Below are positions 1 to 10,412 of a DNA stretch of 64,000 nt, piece after piece. The notes beneath the pieces were generated by a model. That model was not told the origin of the DNA and ran no database searches. It was given only the letters and a program-made list of their open reading frames with translations. Origin of the DNA: CAVQOB01 sp963714325 (GTDB taxonomy: Bacteria; Pseudomonadota; Alphaproteobacteria; Rhizobiales; Hyphomicrobiaceae); NCBI GenBank assembly GCA_963714325.1, contig CAVQOB010000026.1:1-64000 (forward strand), written 5' to 3'. The position numbers were made by a program, and so were the translations under genes. Positions within the stretch are counted from its first letter, which is position 1; each line of letters opens with the position of its first letter.

Positions 1-19
1 TGTGGCACGATCGATCGCA

Positions 20-1089
20 CTAATCGCCGGACCGCATCGTCTTTCCGAAAAGCTTGTCGACCACCGATGCAACAGCCTCGCGGTCGATTGGAACCATTCG
101 GTTGCCTGACGAGGTATGCCGTCGGGTGCTGTCACACGCAAGGCTACGTGAAACTGACGAAGGGCTTTGTGGAGCATCTGCTCGGCTTCTTCGGCGGAAT
201 GCCCGACGAGTTGGTAGGTATCTAAGATTAGGACGGGCGCGAATAAGAATGCGGCCTGCGTCTCTGCGCGAGAAACGCGATCTTCGACGGCCCCCTTTGT
301 GGTGCCGATTTTGAGCAACCCCTCAACTTCCCGCTTATCTGAGCGCGAGCGGACAACGTAGACGAAACCGGTGACCGCGCCATCGAAGAGGGGTCCGGCC
401 GAGCTGACAGCAATGCGCGCACCACCCTCATCCTTCTGAAGCGCGCGGATTAGCGATGACATCAGGAGGTTCGACTGAGTCGCGTTGTCGTACACAACGC
501 GCAACCGGGCGTCCGGCCGTCCATTCCTGTCATGATGATCCCGGATGTCTGCAACGAAAACCAGCTGTCCGTTGAGGGAAAACACTTCGCCTTGCTCAAC
601 GCGCTCTTGCCGGAAGCGACGCGGGACACGCGTCCCCTCTTCGACAGCCTGCCGTACGCGCTCGAACATAGGTTCGAAGCGATGGAAGTCGGCGCATGGC
701 ATGCGATCGGCGATGTAGTCGGGTCGCGCCTTATCTTGCAGGGGTCGGCTCAGTTCGAAGATACCGCCGGCACCGCCAAGCAACGGGTCATCAAATGGCG
801 AAGCTGTTGGGGTTTTGGTTGCCTGATCAAAGACGAGGCCGTGCACATCGAGCGGCGCCAACTCCGCTAGTAGAGCTCGTGATGCGCGCAGCCCGGCAAG
901 ATCGTTGGCGAGAAGCCTCTCCTGGACGTTACGACCCTTTTCTGAGACCGGCAGCCGTTGTTCGGCTTCATAGAAGGTATTGAGCCGGTCAAAGACGTCT
1001 CTTGCGCGATCGAGTACCGGCGTGTGCGTGGCGACGGCCTTCGCCTTCGGGGAGGCGAGAAGCGGATCATCCCAATCAATGTCAGCCAT
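20..1089 (-). CDS. GIY-YIG-type nuclease of R-M-like module, 3' frameshift
   Basis: The frame opened by ATG at 1089 stays open to the window edge (363 codons). Residues about 241–315 resemble the GIY-YIG / T5orf172-type nuclease core: GFVYVV, then KIGTT, then VEDRVSRAE, then a helical stretch rich in E and H. The N-terminal 240 residues have no domain I recognise. ATG overlaps the stop of the helicase gene by 8 bases, so the two are almost certainly co-translated. Near base 95 the reading TEWF runs into an unrelated tail, while another frame gives MVPIDREAVASVV and ends at TAG 22–20, which looks like the genuine C-terminus. I infer a one-base deletion (or sequencing error). Inferred role: nuclease subunit acting with the helicase and methyltransferase upstream. 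Confidence 0.7.
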
Positions 1090-3190
1090 TGCTGCCACCC
1101 TTGTCGGCGCCCGCGAGGTCTTGGTCGCGCTGCCGCTTCAGGCGACGCAACAGCGCCAAGGCGTCCGCCAGCCTGACCTCTCGCCCGTTGTCGGCGTTGA
1201 GGTTCGGCTCTCGCCCCTCGCGGTGAATAAACTCCTTTATGCGCGGATAGAGAAGCGTCGCCTCCTCTTCGGTCATCGTCACCCGCATCGAGCGAACTTC
1301 GCCGTGAAGCTGGCGCAGCACGTCCTCAGACAGCGATTTTGACAACAACTCGTAGGCATCTTCGAAGTCGCGACGTGATCCGAGCAAGTCTACCTGAAGG
1401 TCGCGGATGTCGACGAAGCGCCGGGTCGCGCGAACAAAATTGTCGCCGCCAGTCGGACCAGTAGAGCCTTCACCATCATCACCGTCGACAGCACTGTTGC
1501 TCCCCCCAGCATCGCTTGTGGGGGGCTCATCACTGGGTACGCTGCCTCCCGCCGAGTAGCCCTCCTGAACGTGATCGCTGAAGCCGCGCGCCAGGTTCGT
1601 TCGAGCATGAAACAGGGTCGTGGCGTCGTTTACCTGTGCATCCGTGAAATCGGGATAGCGGCGCCGAACAACGTCGGCGACCACCATATCGTGGATGATA
1701 TCGGTATGATGCTCATCTGGATTGATCATCACCGTGAGGGTCCGCGGGTCATTCTGAACGTCGGCGAACAAATCAGCGAAATCTGTCCGCACGGCAAACT
1801 CGACCTCAGGATCGACCGGCGGCATTCCGATCACTTCAATTTCGCCGGCATTGGTCACTGGGGGCGGAGCGGCCGAACGGGGCTCGCCGGACATCTCATC
1901 GCTATCGCGATGGGTCCGGAAGCGAAACACGGGTGCCATCACCTGCTCCATCAGCAGCGAGACGGAGATGGCCTTCAGCATGTCGTTGACAGCGCGTGCA
2001 ACCGTTTCATCACCGGCAAAGGGCATTGAAACGAGGTTGGTGAACTGCGCGTGTTTCTTGCCCGGTGCATCGCGTGTGGCCCGTCCGATGATTTGCACGA
2101 CCTCCGTGAGCGATCCTCGATAGCCGACAGTCAGAACGTGCTCACACCAAATCCAGTCGAACCCTTCCTTGGCCATGCCGAGCGCAACAATGACATCAAC
2201 GTCATCTCGCGCCTTCACGGCGCGAAGCGACGCCATCACCTTTTCGCGACCAGGCCCATCATCAACGAGATTGGCGACCTTGAGTGTCCGCTGTCCAGAT
2301 TTCACAAGTTCGAAGCCTGTGTTCGGGTCTTGGCCGATCGGTGTCCCCAAAGCGGAGATGATGGCGTCGACCTCGAACATCTTGTCGGCAACAGCTTCAG
2401 ACGATCGAACATGCGGGATATGCACGATCGTCTTCAACTTCGGGTCCAGAACCTCGGGTAAGCTGTCGAGGTAACGACCGCGATAGAAGTGGAAACTGAT
2501 GCCAAGCGTCTTGAGGTCCTCGTAACCGTTGAGCTGCTCGTAGTAGGTGTAAATCACTCGCTCGAAGCGACTTTCATCTTCGGGATGAAGGATACCCTGT
2601 CCATCGCCACGGAAATACGAGCCGGTCATCGCTAGGATATGCGAAGTCCCTCGCTCCATAAGGCCACGAATGAGTGCGCCGAGACGGCTGTCTTCGCCGG
2701 TTGAGGCGTGATGCAGCTCGTCGATGCAAACCAGACAATGATCGAACGGCTCCAGTCCCGCCTCTGTATAGGCAAAGCGCAGCGTCGCATGGGTGCACAG
2801 GGCGACCCGGCCTTTGGGAGCCTTCAGGAATTCGATCAGTTCCTTGACCTTCGATCCTGTCTCAGAGCCGACACCACAAAGATCGCAGTCGACGCGCCAA
2901 TCTTCGACGAAGCCTTGGGCTTTCAGTTCGGTGTCACGGAATGAGCCGCCGATCGATCGCTCCGGAACAGCGACTACGACCTTGCGCATGCCCTGGCTTT
3001 TCAATTTATCGAGCGCGACGAACATCGCAGCACGCGATTTGCCTGACGCAGGCGGGGACTTGACGAGCAGATACGGTGAATCACGCTTCACCCACACGCG
3101 GGCCTGCATTGCCCGCATGCCGAGCGGGTCGGTCTTCTTGCTCGAACCATCCGCAGCATACGTCAGCGTCGTGTTGGTCAAATCGGCCAT
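1082..3190 (-). CDS. DEAD/DEAH-box helicase of R-M-like module
   Basis: 702-residue superfamily 2 helicase, apparently intact. Walker A is SPPASGKS (residues 45–52), the DExH box is DELH (157–160), motif III-like TGS is near 189, and motif VI reads QIIGRATRD, an SF2 arginine-finger signature. A cysteine pair CDLC at about 102–105 may be structural. The C-terminal third is acidic and glycine/serine rich, then ends in a charged helical segment. ATG 3190 is chosen because it lies 13 bases after the stop of the methyltransferase gene; a longer start at 3223 would overlap that gene. It shares a unit with an MmeI-type methyltransferase and a GIY-YIG nuclease. It probably supplies ATP-driven translocation on DNA, as helicase subunits of Type I/III systems do. 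Confidence 0.82.
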   Translation of the reverse strand: MADLTNTTLTYAADGSSKKTDPLGMRAMQARVWVKRDSPYLLVKSPPASGKSRAAMFVALDKLKSQGMRKVVVAVPERSIGGSFRDTELKAQGFVEDWRVDCDLCGVGSETGSKVKELIEFLKAPKGRVALCTHATLRFAYTEAGLEPFDHCLVCIDELHHASTGEDSRLGALIRGLMERGTSHILAMTGSYFRGDGQGILHPEDESRFERVIYTYYEQLNGYEDLKTLGISFHFYRGRYLDSLPEVLDPKLKTIVHIPHVRSSEAVADKMFEVDAIISALGTPIGQDPNTGFELVKSGQRTLKVANLVDDGPGREKVMASLRAVKARDDVDVIVALGMAKEGFDWIWCEHVLTVGYRGSLTEVVQIIGRATRDAPGKKHAQFTNLVSMPFAGDETVARAVNDMLKAISVSLLMEQVMAPVFRFRTHRDSDEMSGEPRSAAPPPVTNAGEIEVIGMPPVDPEVEFAVRTDFADLFADVQNDPRTLTVMINPDEHHTDIIHDMVVADVVRRRYPDFTDAQVNDATTLFHARTNLARGFSDHVQEGYSAGGSVPSDEPPTSDAGGSNSAVDGDDGEGSTGPTGGDNFVRATRRFVDIRDLQVDLLGSRRDFEDAYELLSKSLSEDVLRQLHGEVRSMRVTMTEEEATLLYPRIKEFIHREGREPNLNADNGREVRLADALALLRRLKRQRDQDLAGADKGGSNG

Positions 3191-3203
3191 ACGAGACCCC
3201 GGG

Positions 3204-5851
3204 TTAGGCCGCTTCCGCAGCAATCAGCCTGTCGTATTCGTTCAGCATGTGCTCGATCCGGTCGGCATCAGAGCGATACTTGCGTGCGCCGAAAATTGTC
3301 TCGACGGTACGGTCAAGGTCCTCATGTGCTCGACGTAGGTCCTCAGGCATCTTCTTGGATGCATACAGATCAGCCAACGTTCTCTCGAAGCCGTTTTCTT
3401 TTCGAGCTGCATCTATTTGCCACCAATGTTCCTCCAGCGACTGCCTTCTTTGTTCTGAGAGCTTAGGTAGAGGAAAAGTATTCCAAACCAGAGTATTGGA
3501 GTAACGGGGATCGATCTTTCAAACGCCCACCGACTGTTTCAAGCCAAATCCTGTGCATGCGACTGGATAAAACAGCTGCCTGCCAGATGTCCCCATCAAA
3601 CATTGCAAAGACCAGATTGCTGGGCACGCAAGTTGCTGGCAGTACCTGCACTGGCAGCCAAGCCTATCCTCAGAGGAGGCGCGGCATAACGATAGTATGG
3701 CTCACGCTCTCGTTCTGCGGATCAAAAGACCAGGATCTTTCAGCCAATCGAACGGTTTGCGGCCGCGTGCTGCTTTCGCGAACCCGCTTGATGTCGTCGA
3801 AGCGTGCAGAGAAGTCTGCAATCTTCCTGGCAACGGCCACTTCGGTGTCTCGAACCCAAATACACCATCGCTCTTTGCCTTGAAGTAATTCTTCGCTGCC
3901 ATACAAGCGTCGAAGGAATTTGGTTGAATTCGGGTGCAAGCCTTCGTCTTTCCAAACTCGTCGCGATCAAGAAGAAGAAGGCCCCCGTCATTCGGCATAT
4001 TGCCGAAAAGCATGACTTGAGCGTCAGGTGCGATCGGTTTGTTGCGCCGCTTCACAATCGTAAGGGTATTGGGAGCAAGATAAGGGCCGATCGTCCGACG
4101 GGTCGAACACTATCTCCGTCATATAGTTTCTTGTCGGATAGCGTGCTTCCCCCGAGGCCGACAATAACGCACCTGACAGCTGCTTTTCGCGCTGCCAAAT
4201 TTGACCATGTAAATGACCTATACGCGAACCTGATCTCAAGTTTCTCAAGCAGCCTGGGCCACAGGTTGCCAACAGACTGTCCCTGAACAAGCGAGTTCGT
4301 AGCCACGAACGCAAAAGGGGCACCCGTGGTCTCCGAGTAGAAGGCACCCTTCAAAAACCAGATGGCAACGTAATCTAGCTCACCGGCATTTTTCACATGG
4401 CCTGCAAAGGCAGACTTCATGTCGTCGCGTTGTTCGTCGGTTTGGTACTTCGAGCCTTTAAACGGGGGATTGCCGACAACCACAGTCTCACTGTCCGGCT
4501 GGTGGGGACACACAATCGCCCAATCGATACGGGTGGCATTGTCGCAAACGATCGTGCCTGCATCGGTCAAGGGCAGCGATGGCGGAGCTTTGCCGAGCGA
4601 CTTCCGATAAAGTTCGTTCTCTTGGTATTCGGCGATCCAGAGACCAAGCCGCGCCGTGTTGCAAGCAAAGTCATCGATCTCGATGCCGTAGAACTGGTCG
4701 AGCGTCACCATGGGTAGACGCATCTCACCCAGACGCCGGCAGACTTCCATCTCGATCGCACGGAGTTCCTTGAAGGCGATAATGAGAAAGTTGCCTGAAC
4801 CGCATGCGGGATCAAAAATACGGATGCGGCGCAACCGGTTTTGCAGCACTTGCAGTTTGGCTCGGTTCTTCCCCGCGGCTTCCAGCTCCGCGCGGAGATC
4901 ATCAAGTAGAATGGGATCAAGGACTTTGCGGATGTTGGTCGGGGACGTGTAGTGCATCCCTAACTCGCCGCGTAGACTGACATCGACGACGGCCTGCAAC
5001 ATGCTTCCAAAGATGTCGGGGTTGATCGTGCGCCAATCGAGGCGACCACACTCGATGAGAAACCTGCGGCACCGGCCATCGAGGGCCGGCATCGGGGTAA
5101 CTTCCCGAAAAAGACCTCCGTTAACGTAGGGTAGCTTCGACCATCCGCGCGTCGCAGCCGGAGCGTCCTCTGGTCGTGTGTTCATGTGAGTGAACGCTCC
5201 ACTCAGAAACGTCCCGAGATCGGAGCCGTCGGCGTTCGTCGAGCTGGTCAGCGCGCTCGTGAAAGCGTGAGTTTCGAAAATTCCTACACGCTCGGCGAAC
5301 AGACAGAACAGCAAGCGCGTCATGAACACGTTGAGGGCATGGCGATGTATCGGCTTGTTCCATTCCGGATTCGCATCGCGGACCGCATCGTAGAGACGCG
5401 ATACACGCTTGGTCGCCTTGACATCGGCAAGACGTTCAGGCGCCGGGACGTAGCGCTCAAGCCCTCCGAGGGGAAAGAAAAACTCCGCCTCTGGCGGCAG
5501 CAGATCGAGTGCAACCGAAAGTGTGTCGCCCATCTTGGTGTCGCGAGCAGCAATCGCATCGCCGTCATAGGCGACCAGCAGACGCGGCCGTCGCGACTTC
5601 GGCTTGCTGTCTGCCTCAGCTATCATCCGCTCCAGTGAGGCAGTTGCGTTGCCAGCTTCGACCGCTTGATAGGTGAGCATCCGCGTCCAAGCGAAGCTAC
5701 CAGCCTCGGCCTCCTTCCGAGCCCGCGTGATCGACGCTGGTGGCGCACCGACCGCTTCCATCAGCTCCAGGCCGAAGTCGGTAGGCAAAGGAGCGCGCGC
5801 GACCAGTGCGTCGAGGCGATCGTATATCTCTGTCGGCGTCAGGTTGGGCAT
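3204..5851 (-). pseudogene. MmeI-type adenine-specific DNA methyltransferase, multiply frameshifted
   Basis: The first 588 codons from ATG 5851 are a clear class I SAM-dependent N6-adenine DNA methyltransferase of the MmeI/Eco57I kind: SAM motif FDPACGSGNF (346–355), an FACNTARLGLWIAEYQ helix (395–410) and catalytic motif NPPF (461–464). Homology then jumps frames: near 4090 (GPYLAPNTLTIVKRRNKP continues in another frame), near 3950 (to HPNSTKFLRRLYG and ERWCIWV), near 3670 and 3655 (to VLPATCVPSNLVF), and near 3487 (to VWNTFPLPKLSEQRR), ending EYDRLIAAEAA at TAA 3206–3204. The summed length, about 880 codons, fits the family. The damage lies in the target-recognition and C-terminal regions. 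Either this is a pseudogene or the assembly is poor over 3480–4090. No PD-(D/E)XK nuclease motif was seen at the N-terminus. Confidence 0.8.
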
Positions 5852-6083
5852 GTTGGCAGTGCTATCGGGAATGAAGGGGCGAAAGTCACGATTACCTTAT
5901 CCGGTTCGGACTGAGCGGACAGTCTTGGATCGGCAACAGATGCGTCGGCGCACCCTGTTATCCCCGTGCAGCGGGAAGTCGGGGCATCGGAGCCAGGGGA
6001 GTCAAATCGCGCACGCCTCATTGCTGCGTCAACTCACCACATCATGCAAACCCCGTTTTGTGACCCCACGGTGACCCCGGGCC
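5852..6083. other. Intergenic junction between R-M-like module and tRNA
   Basis: No gene seen. It lies just beyond the 3' end of the initiator tRNA and its terminator, the usual attachment position for tRNA-targeting elements. A short direct repeat of GTGACCCC occurs at about 6060–6078. I found no integrase gene and no second copy of the tRNA 3' end in this window. Confidence 0.5.
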
Positions 6084-6118
6084 CAAAAACACGAAAGCCG
6101 CCCAGTGGGCGGCTTCGT
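6084..6118 (-). terminator. Intrinsic terminator of tRNA-Met
   Basis: Read on the minus strand, a 10-bp G+C-rich stem (AAGCCGCCCA paired with TGGGCGGCTT, one-base loop) is followed by GTGTTTTTGGG. It lies about 33 bases after the tRNA 3' end and is correctly oriented for it. Confidence 0.75.
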
Positions 6119-6148
6119 TGTAAGTCTCTGATTTATTTCGTAAAAACT

Positions 6149-6225
<77 letters not shown>

Positions 6226-6442
6226 TCACCATGTCCATCGCGTCGCGCGCAGCAAGCGCGAGCGACACGTCTCGATTGTCATCACTGCCAGCCTGAGTAT
6301 CAGCCTGAGAAAGTGCAGCGTGGCCGTTCATCGCGCATAGTCCATGAGGCGCGGAAACCACCGCCGAGGCGACCGGAAGCCGCACGAGCAAGACGCTTAT
6401 AGCAGCTTTTTCAGTTTTGTGAACTGCCTTCGGCTGGAAATC

Positions 6443-7704
6443 CAGGGCGATTGCATGAATCGGCGCGTGACAGGCTGAGAGAATGCTAAATCTATCCAGG
6501 TCCTTTGATTCGCGATGGGGACCGGCATGGCTGATGCTCAATCTCAGGCTGATCGTGCCTATGATCAAGTAGTTGAGTGGCTGCAGCATTTCGAGGAACT
6601 CGAAGACCCGCGTCAGGCCGGCAAGGTCGCCTATCCGCTCGACGAGATGCTGCTGCAATGCCTGCTGGCCGTGATCGCCGGCGCGGAAAGCTGGGTCGAG
6701 ATCGCGGCTTTCGGCAAGCGCAAGCTCGACTTCCTTCGGCGGTTCGCGGCCTTTGCAGAGGGCACGCCGAGCCACGACCAGTTCGGCAATCTGTTCGCAG
6801 CCCTCAACGCCGAGGCGTTCCAGGGCTGTTTCATTGCCTGGGTCGCGTCGCTGACCAAGCTCGGCCCCGAGATCGTCGCCATCGATGGCAAGACGCTCAG
6901 GCGCTCCTATCAGGAGGGCGGCGCCAAGGCGCCGATCCACATGATCTCGGCGTTTTCCAGCCGCCAGCGGATGGTGCTCGGCCAGCGCAAGGTCGCCGAC
7001 AAATCCAACGAGATCACCGCGATCCCCGAACTGCTCGATCTGCTGACGGTCAAAGGCGCCATCGTCACCATCGACGCGATGGGGTGCCAGAAAGAGATCG
7101 CCGCCAAGATCATCGACAAGGGCGCCGACTATCTGCTCGCGCTGAAAGGCAATCAGGGCTCGTTGCGTGACGACGTCGAATTGTTCTTCACCGACCAGAA
7201 GGAGCGCGGCTTCGCGGATGCCGCCATGAGCCGTCACCAGACGCTGGAAAAGAGCCATGGCCGCATCGAAACACGCTCATATTCGGCGATCGACGCCACC
7301 GGCTGGCTGACGAAACGCCACGGCTTTGCCGATCTCAAAAGCATCGTCATGGTCGAGAGCATCCGCGAGATCATCGGCGGAAAAACCGAGCGCGAGACCC
7401 GCTATTACATCTCGTCGCTTGGCCGCCGACGCTGCGCGCCAGGGCGACGCCATCCGCAGCCACTGGGCCGTCGAAAGCCATCACTGGGTGATGGACATGG
7501 TGTTCCGCGACGACGAATGCCGCATCCGGCGCGACAACGCCCCCGCCAACTTCGCGACCATCAAGCACATCGCCAGCAACCTGATGCGCGCCAAAGCCGA
7601 CAAGAACTCCATGCGCGTCAAACGTCGCCTCGCCGCCTGGGACGACAGCTACCTCGAAAGCATCGTCACCGGAGCGGGGTAAAATCGTTCATGCGATTCC
7701 CCTG
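6443..7704 (+). mobile_element. ISAs1-family insertion sequence
   Basis: About 1262 bp holding one transposase gene. Terminal inverted repeats are visible: the left end starts CAGGGCGATTGCATGAA and the right end, reverse-complemented, starts CAGGGGAATCGCATGAA, matching at 14 of 17 positions. I could not find a matching 8–10 bp target duplication at the flanks (left ends GGAAATC, right begins CATCAGAG). So the element is either old or was rearranged after insertion. Because of the transposase frameshift it is probably not autonomous. Confidence 0.75.
6515..7682 (+). pseudogene. ISAs1-family transposase, frameshifted
   Basis: DDE transposase of the ISAs1 family. The N-terminal domain holds LEDPRQAGKVAYPLDEMLL; the first catalytic Asp is in AIDGKTLRRS, the second in TIDAMGCQKEIA, and the glutamate is in HWAVESHHWVMD. 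The frame from ATG 6515 leaves homology after YYISSL near 7423. The rest, starting AADAARQGDAIRSHW and ending TGA-free to TAA 7680–7682, is in another frame. A single indel in a GC-rich stretch explains this. ATG 6527 is an alternative start. I see no slippery heptamer of the kind used for programmed frameshifting, so decay or an assembly error is more likely. Confidence 0.8.
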
Positions 7705-7835
7705 CATCAGAGTCCGAATTCAAATTGAGAAACGGCCCGTGCATTGCGTGACTTGACGGGGCGGAGCGCACTCTTCACAACACATTTCATGTCACGGGCC
7801 AATGCCATAATGCACGCCTCGTCCTGGAGTCTCCC

Positions 7836-8594
7836 ATGACCACCGCAAACCCATCCGACATCGTAACCGCCGCCGTCCTGGTCATTGGCGACGAAATTCT
7901 CTCCGGCCGCACCAAAGATAAGAACATCGGCTACATCGCTGATCACCTGACCGCCATCGGTGTCCAGCTGCATGAAGTGCGCATCGTGCCCGATATCGAG
8001 GCTGACATTGTCACAGCAATCAATGCGCTGCGCGCCCGCTACACGTATCTGTTCACCACCGGCGGCATCGGTCCGACGCACGACGACATCACCTCGGACT
8101 GCGTCGCCAAGGCATTCGGCGCCAAAATCGATGTCGACCCGCGCGCGCTGGCGCTGATGAAACCGCATTACGAAAAGCGCGGCCTGGAGTTGACGCCGGC
8201 ACGGCTGCGCATGGCGCGGCTCCCCGAGGGCTCCGAACTGGTCGAGAACAAGGTCTCCGTCGCACCGGGCTTCATGATCGGCAATGTCGTCGTCATGGCT
8301 GGTATTCCCAACGTCATGCAGGTGATGCTCGACGCGGTCACGCCCCGCTTGAAAACCGGCAAGAAGATGCTGTCGGAAACGATCGAGTTGTTCCGCCCCG
8401 AGGGCGAAATCGCCGACCTGCTCGGGGCCAACCAGAAAGAGTTCCCCGACGTCTCGATGGGCTCCTATCCCTTCACCAAAGATGCGCGGACCTTCGGCAC
8501 CAATCTCGTCTTGCGCTCGACCGATCCCGATCGCCTCGCGGCCGGACTTGCAGCATTGCGAGCCAAGCTGGCGGCCAAGGGGATTGCTGTTTAG
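7836..8594 (+). CDS. CinA-family protein, MoaB/MogA-like domain only
   Basis: 252-residue protein with the molybdopterin-binding-like fold of the CinA N-terminus (competence/damage-inducible protein A). Motifs are VIGDEILSGR near the start and FTTGGIGPTHDDIT at about residue 70. The C-terminal nicotinamide-nucleotide deamidase domain of long CinA proteins is absent; short forms like this are frequent in alphaproteobacteria. Start ATG 7836 has a GGAG Shine–Dalgarno six bases upstream. The gene stands alone between the IS element and a convergent gene. Enzymatic activity cannot be deduced. Confidence 0.85.
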   Translation: MTTANPSDIVTAAVLVIGDEILSGRTKDKNIGYIADHLTAIGVQLHEVRIVPDIEADIVTAINALRARYTYLFTTGGIGPTHDDITSDCVAKAFGAKIDVDPRALALMKPHYEKRGLELTPARLRMARLPEGSELVENKVSVAPGFMIGNVVVMAGIPNVMQVMLDAVTPRLKTGKKMLSETIELFRPEGEIADLLGANQKEFPDVSMGSYPFTKDARTFGTNLVLRSTDPDRLAAGLAALRAKLAAKGIAV

Positions 8595-8604
8595 AGTGCT
8601 TCCA

Positions 8605-8629
8605 GGAAAAGTGTGAGCGGTTTTCCCGA
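8605..8629. repeat. Dispersed palindromic repeat, copy 1
   Basis: Holds GGAAAA and TTTTCC arms around GTGTGAGCGG. The same core with one extra base recurs, inverted, in each unit of the 57-bp tandem repeat at 23455–23589. It lies just after the cinA-like stop and may also fold as a hairpin in the transcript. Confidence 0.6.
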
Positions 8630-8761
8630 AAGAAGCACGACAAAACATTGCGCGGTTGCTGGTGGGCAACCGAAGCGCAAGCAAAAAGCTACGGGCGTTC
8701 CGTGGTTCAATCAATACCGGAACGACCCTAGGCAACAGCGCTGCGCGGCGCATAGCCAGAA

Positions 8762-9622
8762 CTACTTCACAACCCACGTCGTCTCGACAGCGCCGCTGGC
8801 ACCAATGGCCGTAATGCGGAGCGCCTTGCCCGGCAATTCCTTGAAGTCGGGCGCCCGTGTCAGGTCGACGATGTAGGAGGCCGATCCATCCGAGACGGCT
8901 GGCGCTCGCGGCATGGGTTGCGGCAGGAAGATGCCGCCCGGCGCTTCGACGTAGATGTCGGCGGCACTGCGGGCACGAATCACGATGCTGGGTTTGGGCC
9001 CGGCGAGGCGGGCGTTGACCTCCAAAATCTCGGGATCGCCCGGCAATCGCGCGGCAGCGACACGCGGAACTTTGCTGATCGCCAACGCGATGGCGGCATC
9101 TCGCGTTGACGTCGCCGGCTCGGCCGGTAGCGCCAATTCCAGTTTCACCTCGGTTGGAATGCAGATGTCGCGGCAGATGCCATACTCCAGCGCAACGACG
9201 AGCTGCACCGGCTGCGACGTAACGCGCGGCTTGACGACGACCGGGAACGTCACGGCGGTCTTGTAGCCGATCAACTCGCCGCTCTGATCGGACATGCGGA
9301 TCGGTGCGGGATAAAGCACGCGGGTCTCGGCCACATTCTGGGCGGCGGACCAGTCAAAATTCGGCGGCACGCCGGATTCGCCGGGCATGCGCCAATAGGT
9401 CTTCCAGCCCAGCTGCAGCTGGATCTCGACCGCCGCATGGAAGCTGCCCGATGTGTCGAGGCCGCGCAGGCCATCGGCGATCAGTCGGACCTTGGAATTG
9501 TGACCGGACACCCAGGCGGAGGCATAGGGAGGTTCGGCGGCGACTGCCGAACCAAGGCCGACCACGGCGACGGCAATAACGCTCACGACCCCGTAAGCGA
9601 TCGCCCAAGCCCGAATACTCAT
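8762..9622 (-). CDS. Secreted DsbD N-terminal-like protein
   Basis: 286 residues with a Sec signal peptide (hydrophobic AWAIAYGVVSVIAVAVVGLG, cleavage near AVAAEPP). The rest resembles the N-terminal domain of thiol:disulfide interchange protein DsbD: WKTYWRMPGESGVPP and a YGICRDICIP segment whose two cysteines, four apart, could be the redox pair. No membrane or thioredoxin domain follows, so it would be a stand-alone periplasmic protein. ATG 9622 is chosen over a longer start at 9679 because AAGGAG lies six bases before it and the signal peptide begins there. It is divergent from yqgE. Role in periplasmic thiol chemistry is inferred. Confidence 0.78.
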   Translation of the reverse strand: MSIRAWAIAYGVVSVIAVAVVGLGSAVAAEPPYASAWVSGHNSKVRLIADGLRGLDTSGSFHAAVEIQLQLGWKTYWRMPGESGVPPNFDWSAAQNVAETRVLYPAPIRMSDQSGELIGYKTAVTFPVVVKPRVTSQPVQLVVALEYGICRDICIPTEVKLELALPAEPATSTRDAAIALAISKVPRVAAARLPGDPEILEVNARLAGPKPSIVIRARSAADIYVEAPGGIFLPQPMPRAPAVSDGSASYIVDLTRAPDFKELPGKALRITAIGASGAVETTWVVK

Positions 9623-9769
9623 GCACTGCTCCTTCGCCCCTGCCAGCGAGACACTGCCCGGTTCCCGCATCACGATCAAATCACGACCGCATCATTGCTG
9701 GATCGCCGGCACCATATAGTCACACAAGGGTGCTTCACAGGCCGGGCTGGTGGAGGGTATCTTACCGAG

Positions 9770-10402
9770 ATGAAAATGACGCAACGCCGACGCAAAAGGG
9801 CGGGGCCGGCATCAGCCGATACCCCCCGCTTCCTCGAGGGACAACTCCTGATTGCCATGCCGAGCATGAGCGACAAGCGCTTTGCACGCTCGGTGATCTA
9901 CATGTGCTCACATACCGCGCGCGGGGCGATGGGACTGATCATCAACCAGCGGGCGGCGCGCATCAGCTTTCCACACCTGCTGGAACAGCTCAATCTGATC
10001 GAAAGCGATGCCGTCGCCAACCTTTCCAAGGCTGTGCTCAACAAGGATGTCCATGTCGGCGGGCCGGTGGAGACCAGCCGCGGCTTCGTGCTGCACAGCG
10101 CCGACTACGTTGCCGAAGAAGCGACGGTGACGTTCGGCGATGGCGTCTGCCTGACGCACACCACGGACATTCTGAAGGCCATCGCCAAGGGCACCGGCCC
10201 CGGGCAATCGCTGCTGGCGCTCGGGTACGCTGGATGGACGGCGGGACAAGTCGAAAACGAAGTGCGCGCCAATGGGTGGCTCAGCTGTGCGGCCGACGCC
10301 GAGTTGATCTTTGATTGTGACCCCGACCAGAAATATGAGCGCGCGCTGTCGAAGATCGGCGTCGATCCCTCGCACCTCGTCAGCGTTGCCGGCCACGCCT
10401 GA
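9770..10402 (+). CDS. yqgE: YqgE/AlgH (UPF0301) family protein
   Basis: 210 residues. Family marks are FLEGQLLIAMPSM at the N-terminus, SVIYMCSHTARGAMGLIINQ in the middle, VHVGGPVETSRGFVLHS, and LGYAGWTAGQVENE near the C-terminus. UPF0301 proteins are widely conserved and of uncertain biochemical role. Start ATG 9770 (or 9776) follows a GGAGGG twelve bases upstream; the longer frame from 9437 would run back over the divergent gene. It converges on the GGDEF/EAL gene, whose natural stop probably lies ten bases beyond. Confidence 0.88.
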   Translation: MKMTQRRRKRAGPASADTPRFLEGQLLIAMPSMSDKRFARSVIYMCSHTARGAMGLIINQRAARISFPHLLEQLNLIESDAVANLSKAVLNKDVHVGGPVETSRGFVLHSADYVAEEATVTFGDGVCLTHTTDILKAIAKGTGPGQSLLALGYAGWTAGQVENEVRANGWLSCAADAELIFDCDPDQKYERALSKIGVDPSHLVSVAGHA

Positions 10403-10412
10403 TCTGTTTCCG

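Noticed and set aside
7400..7450. Programmed -1 frameshift in the transposase
   Set aside because: No slippery A- or T-run heptamer or following hairpin is evident; ISAs1 transposases are normally one frame.
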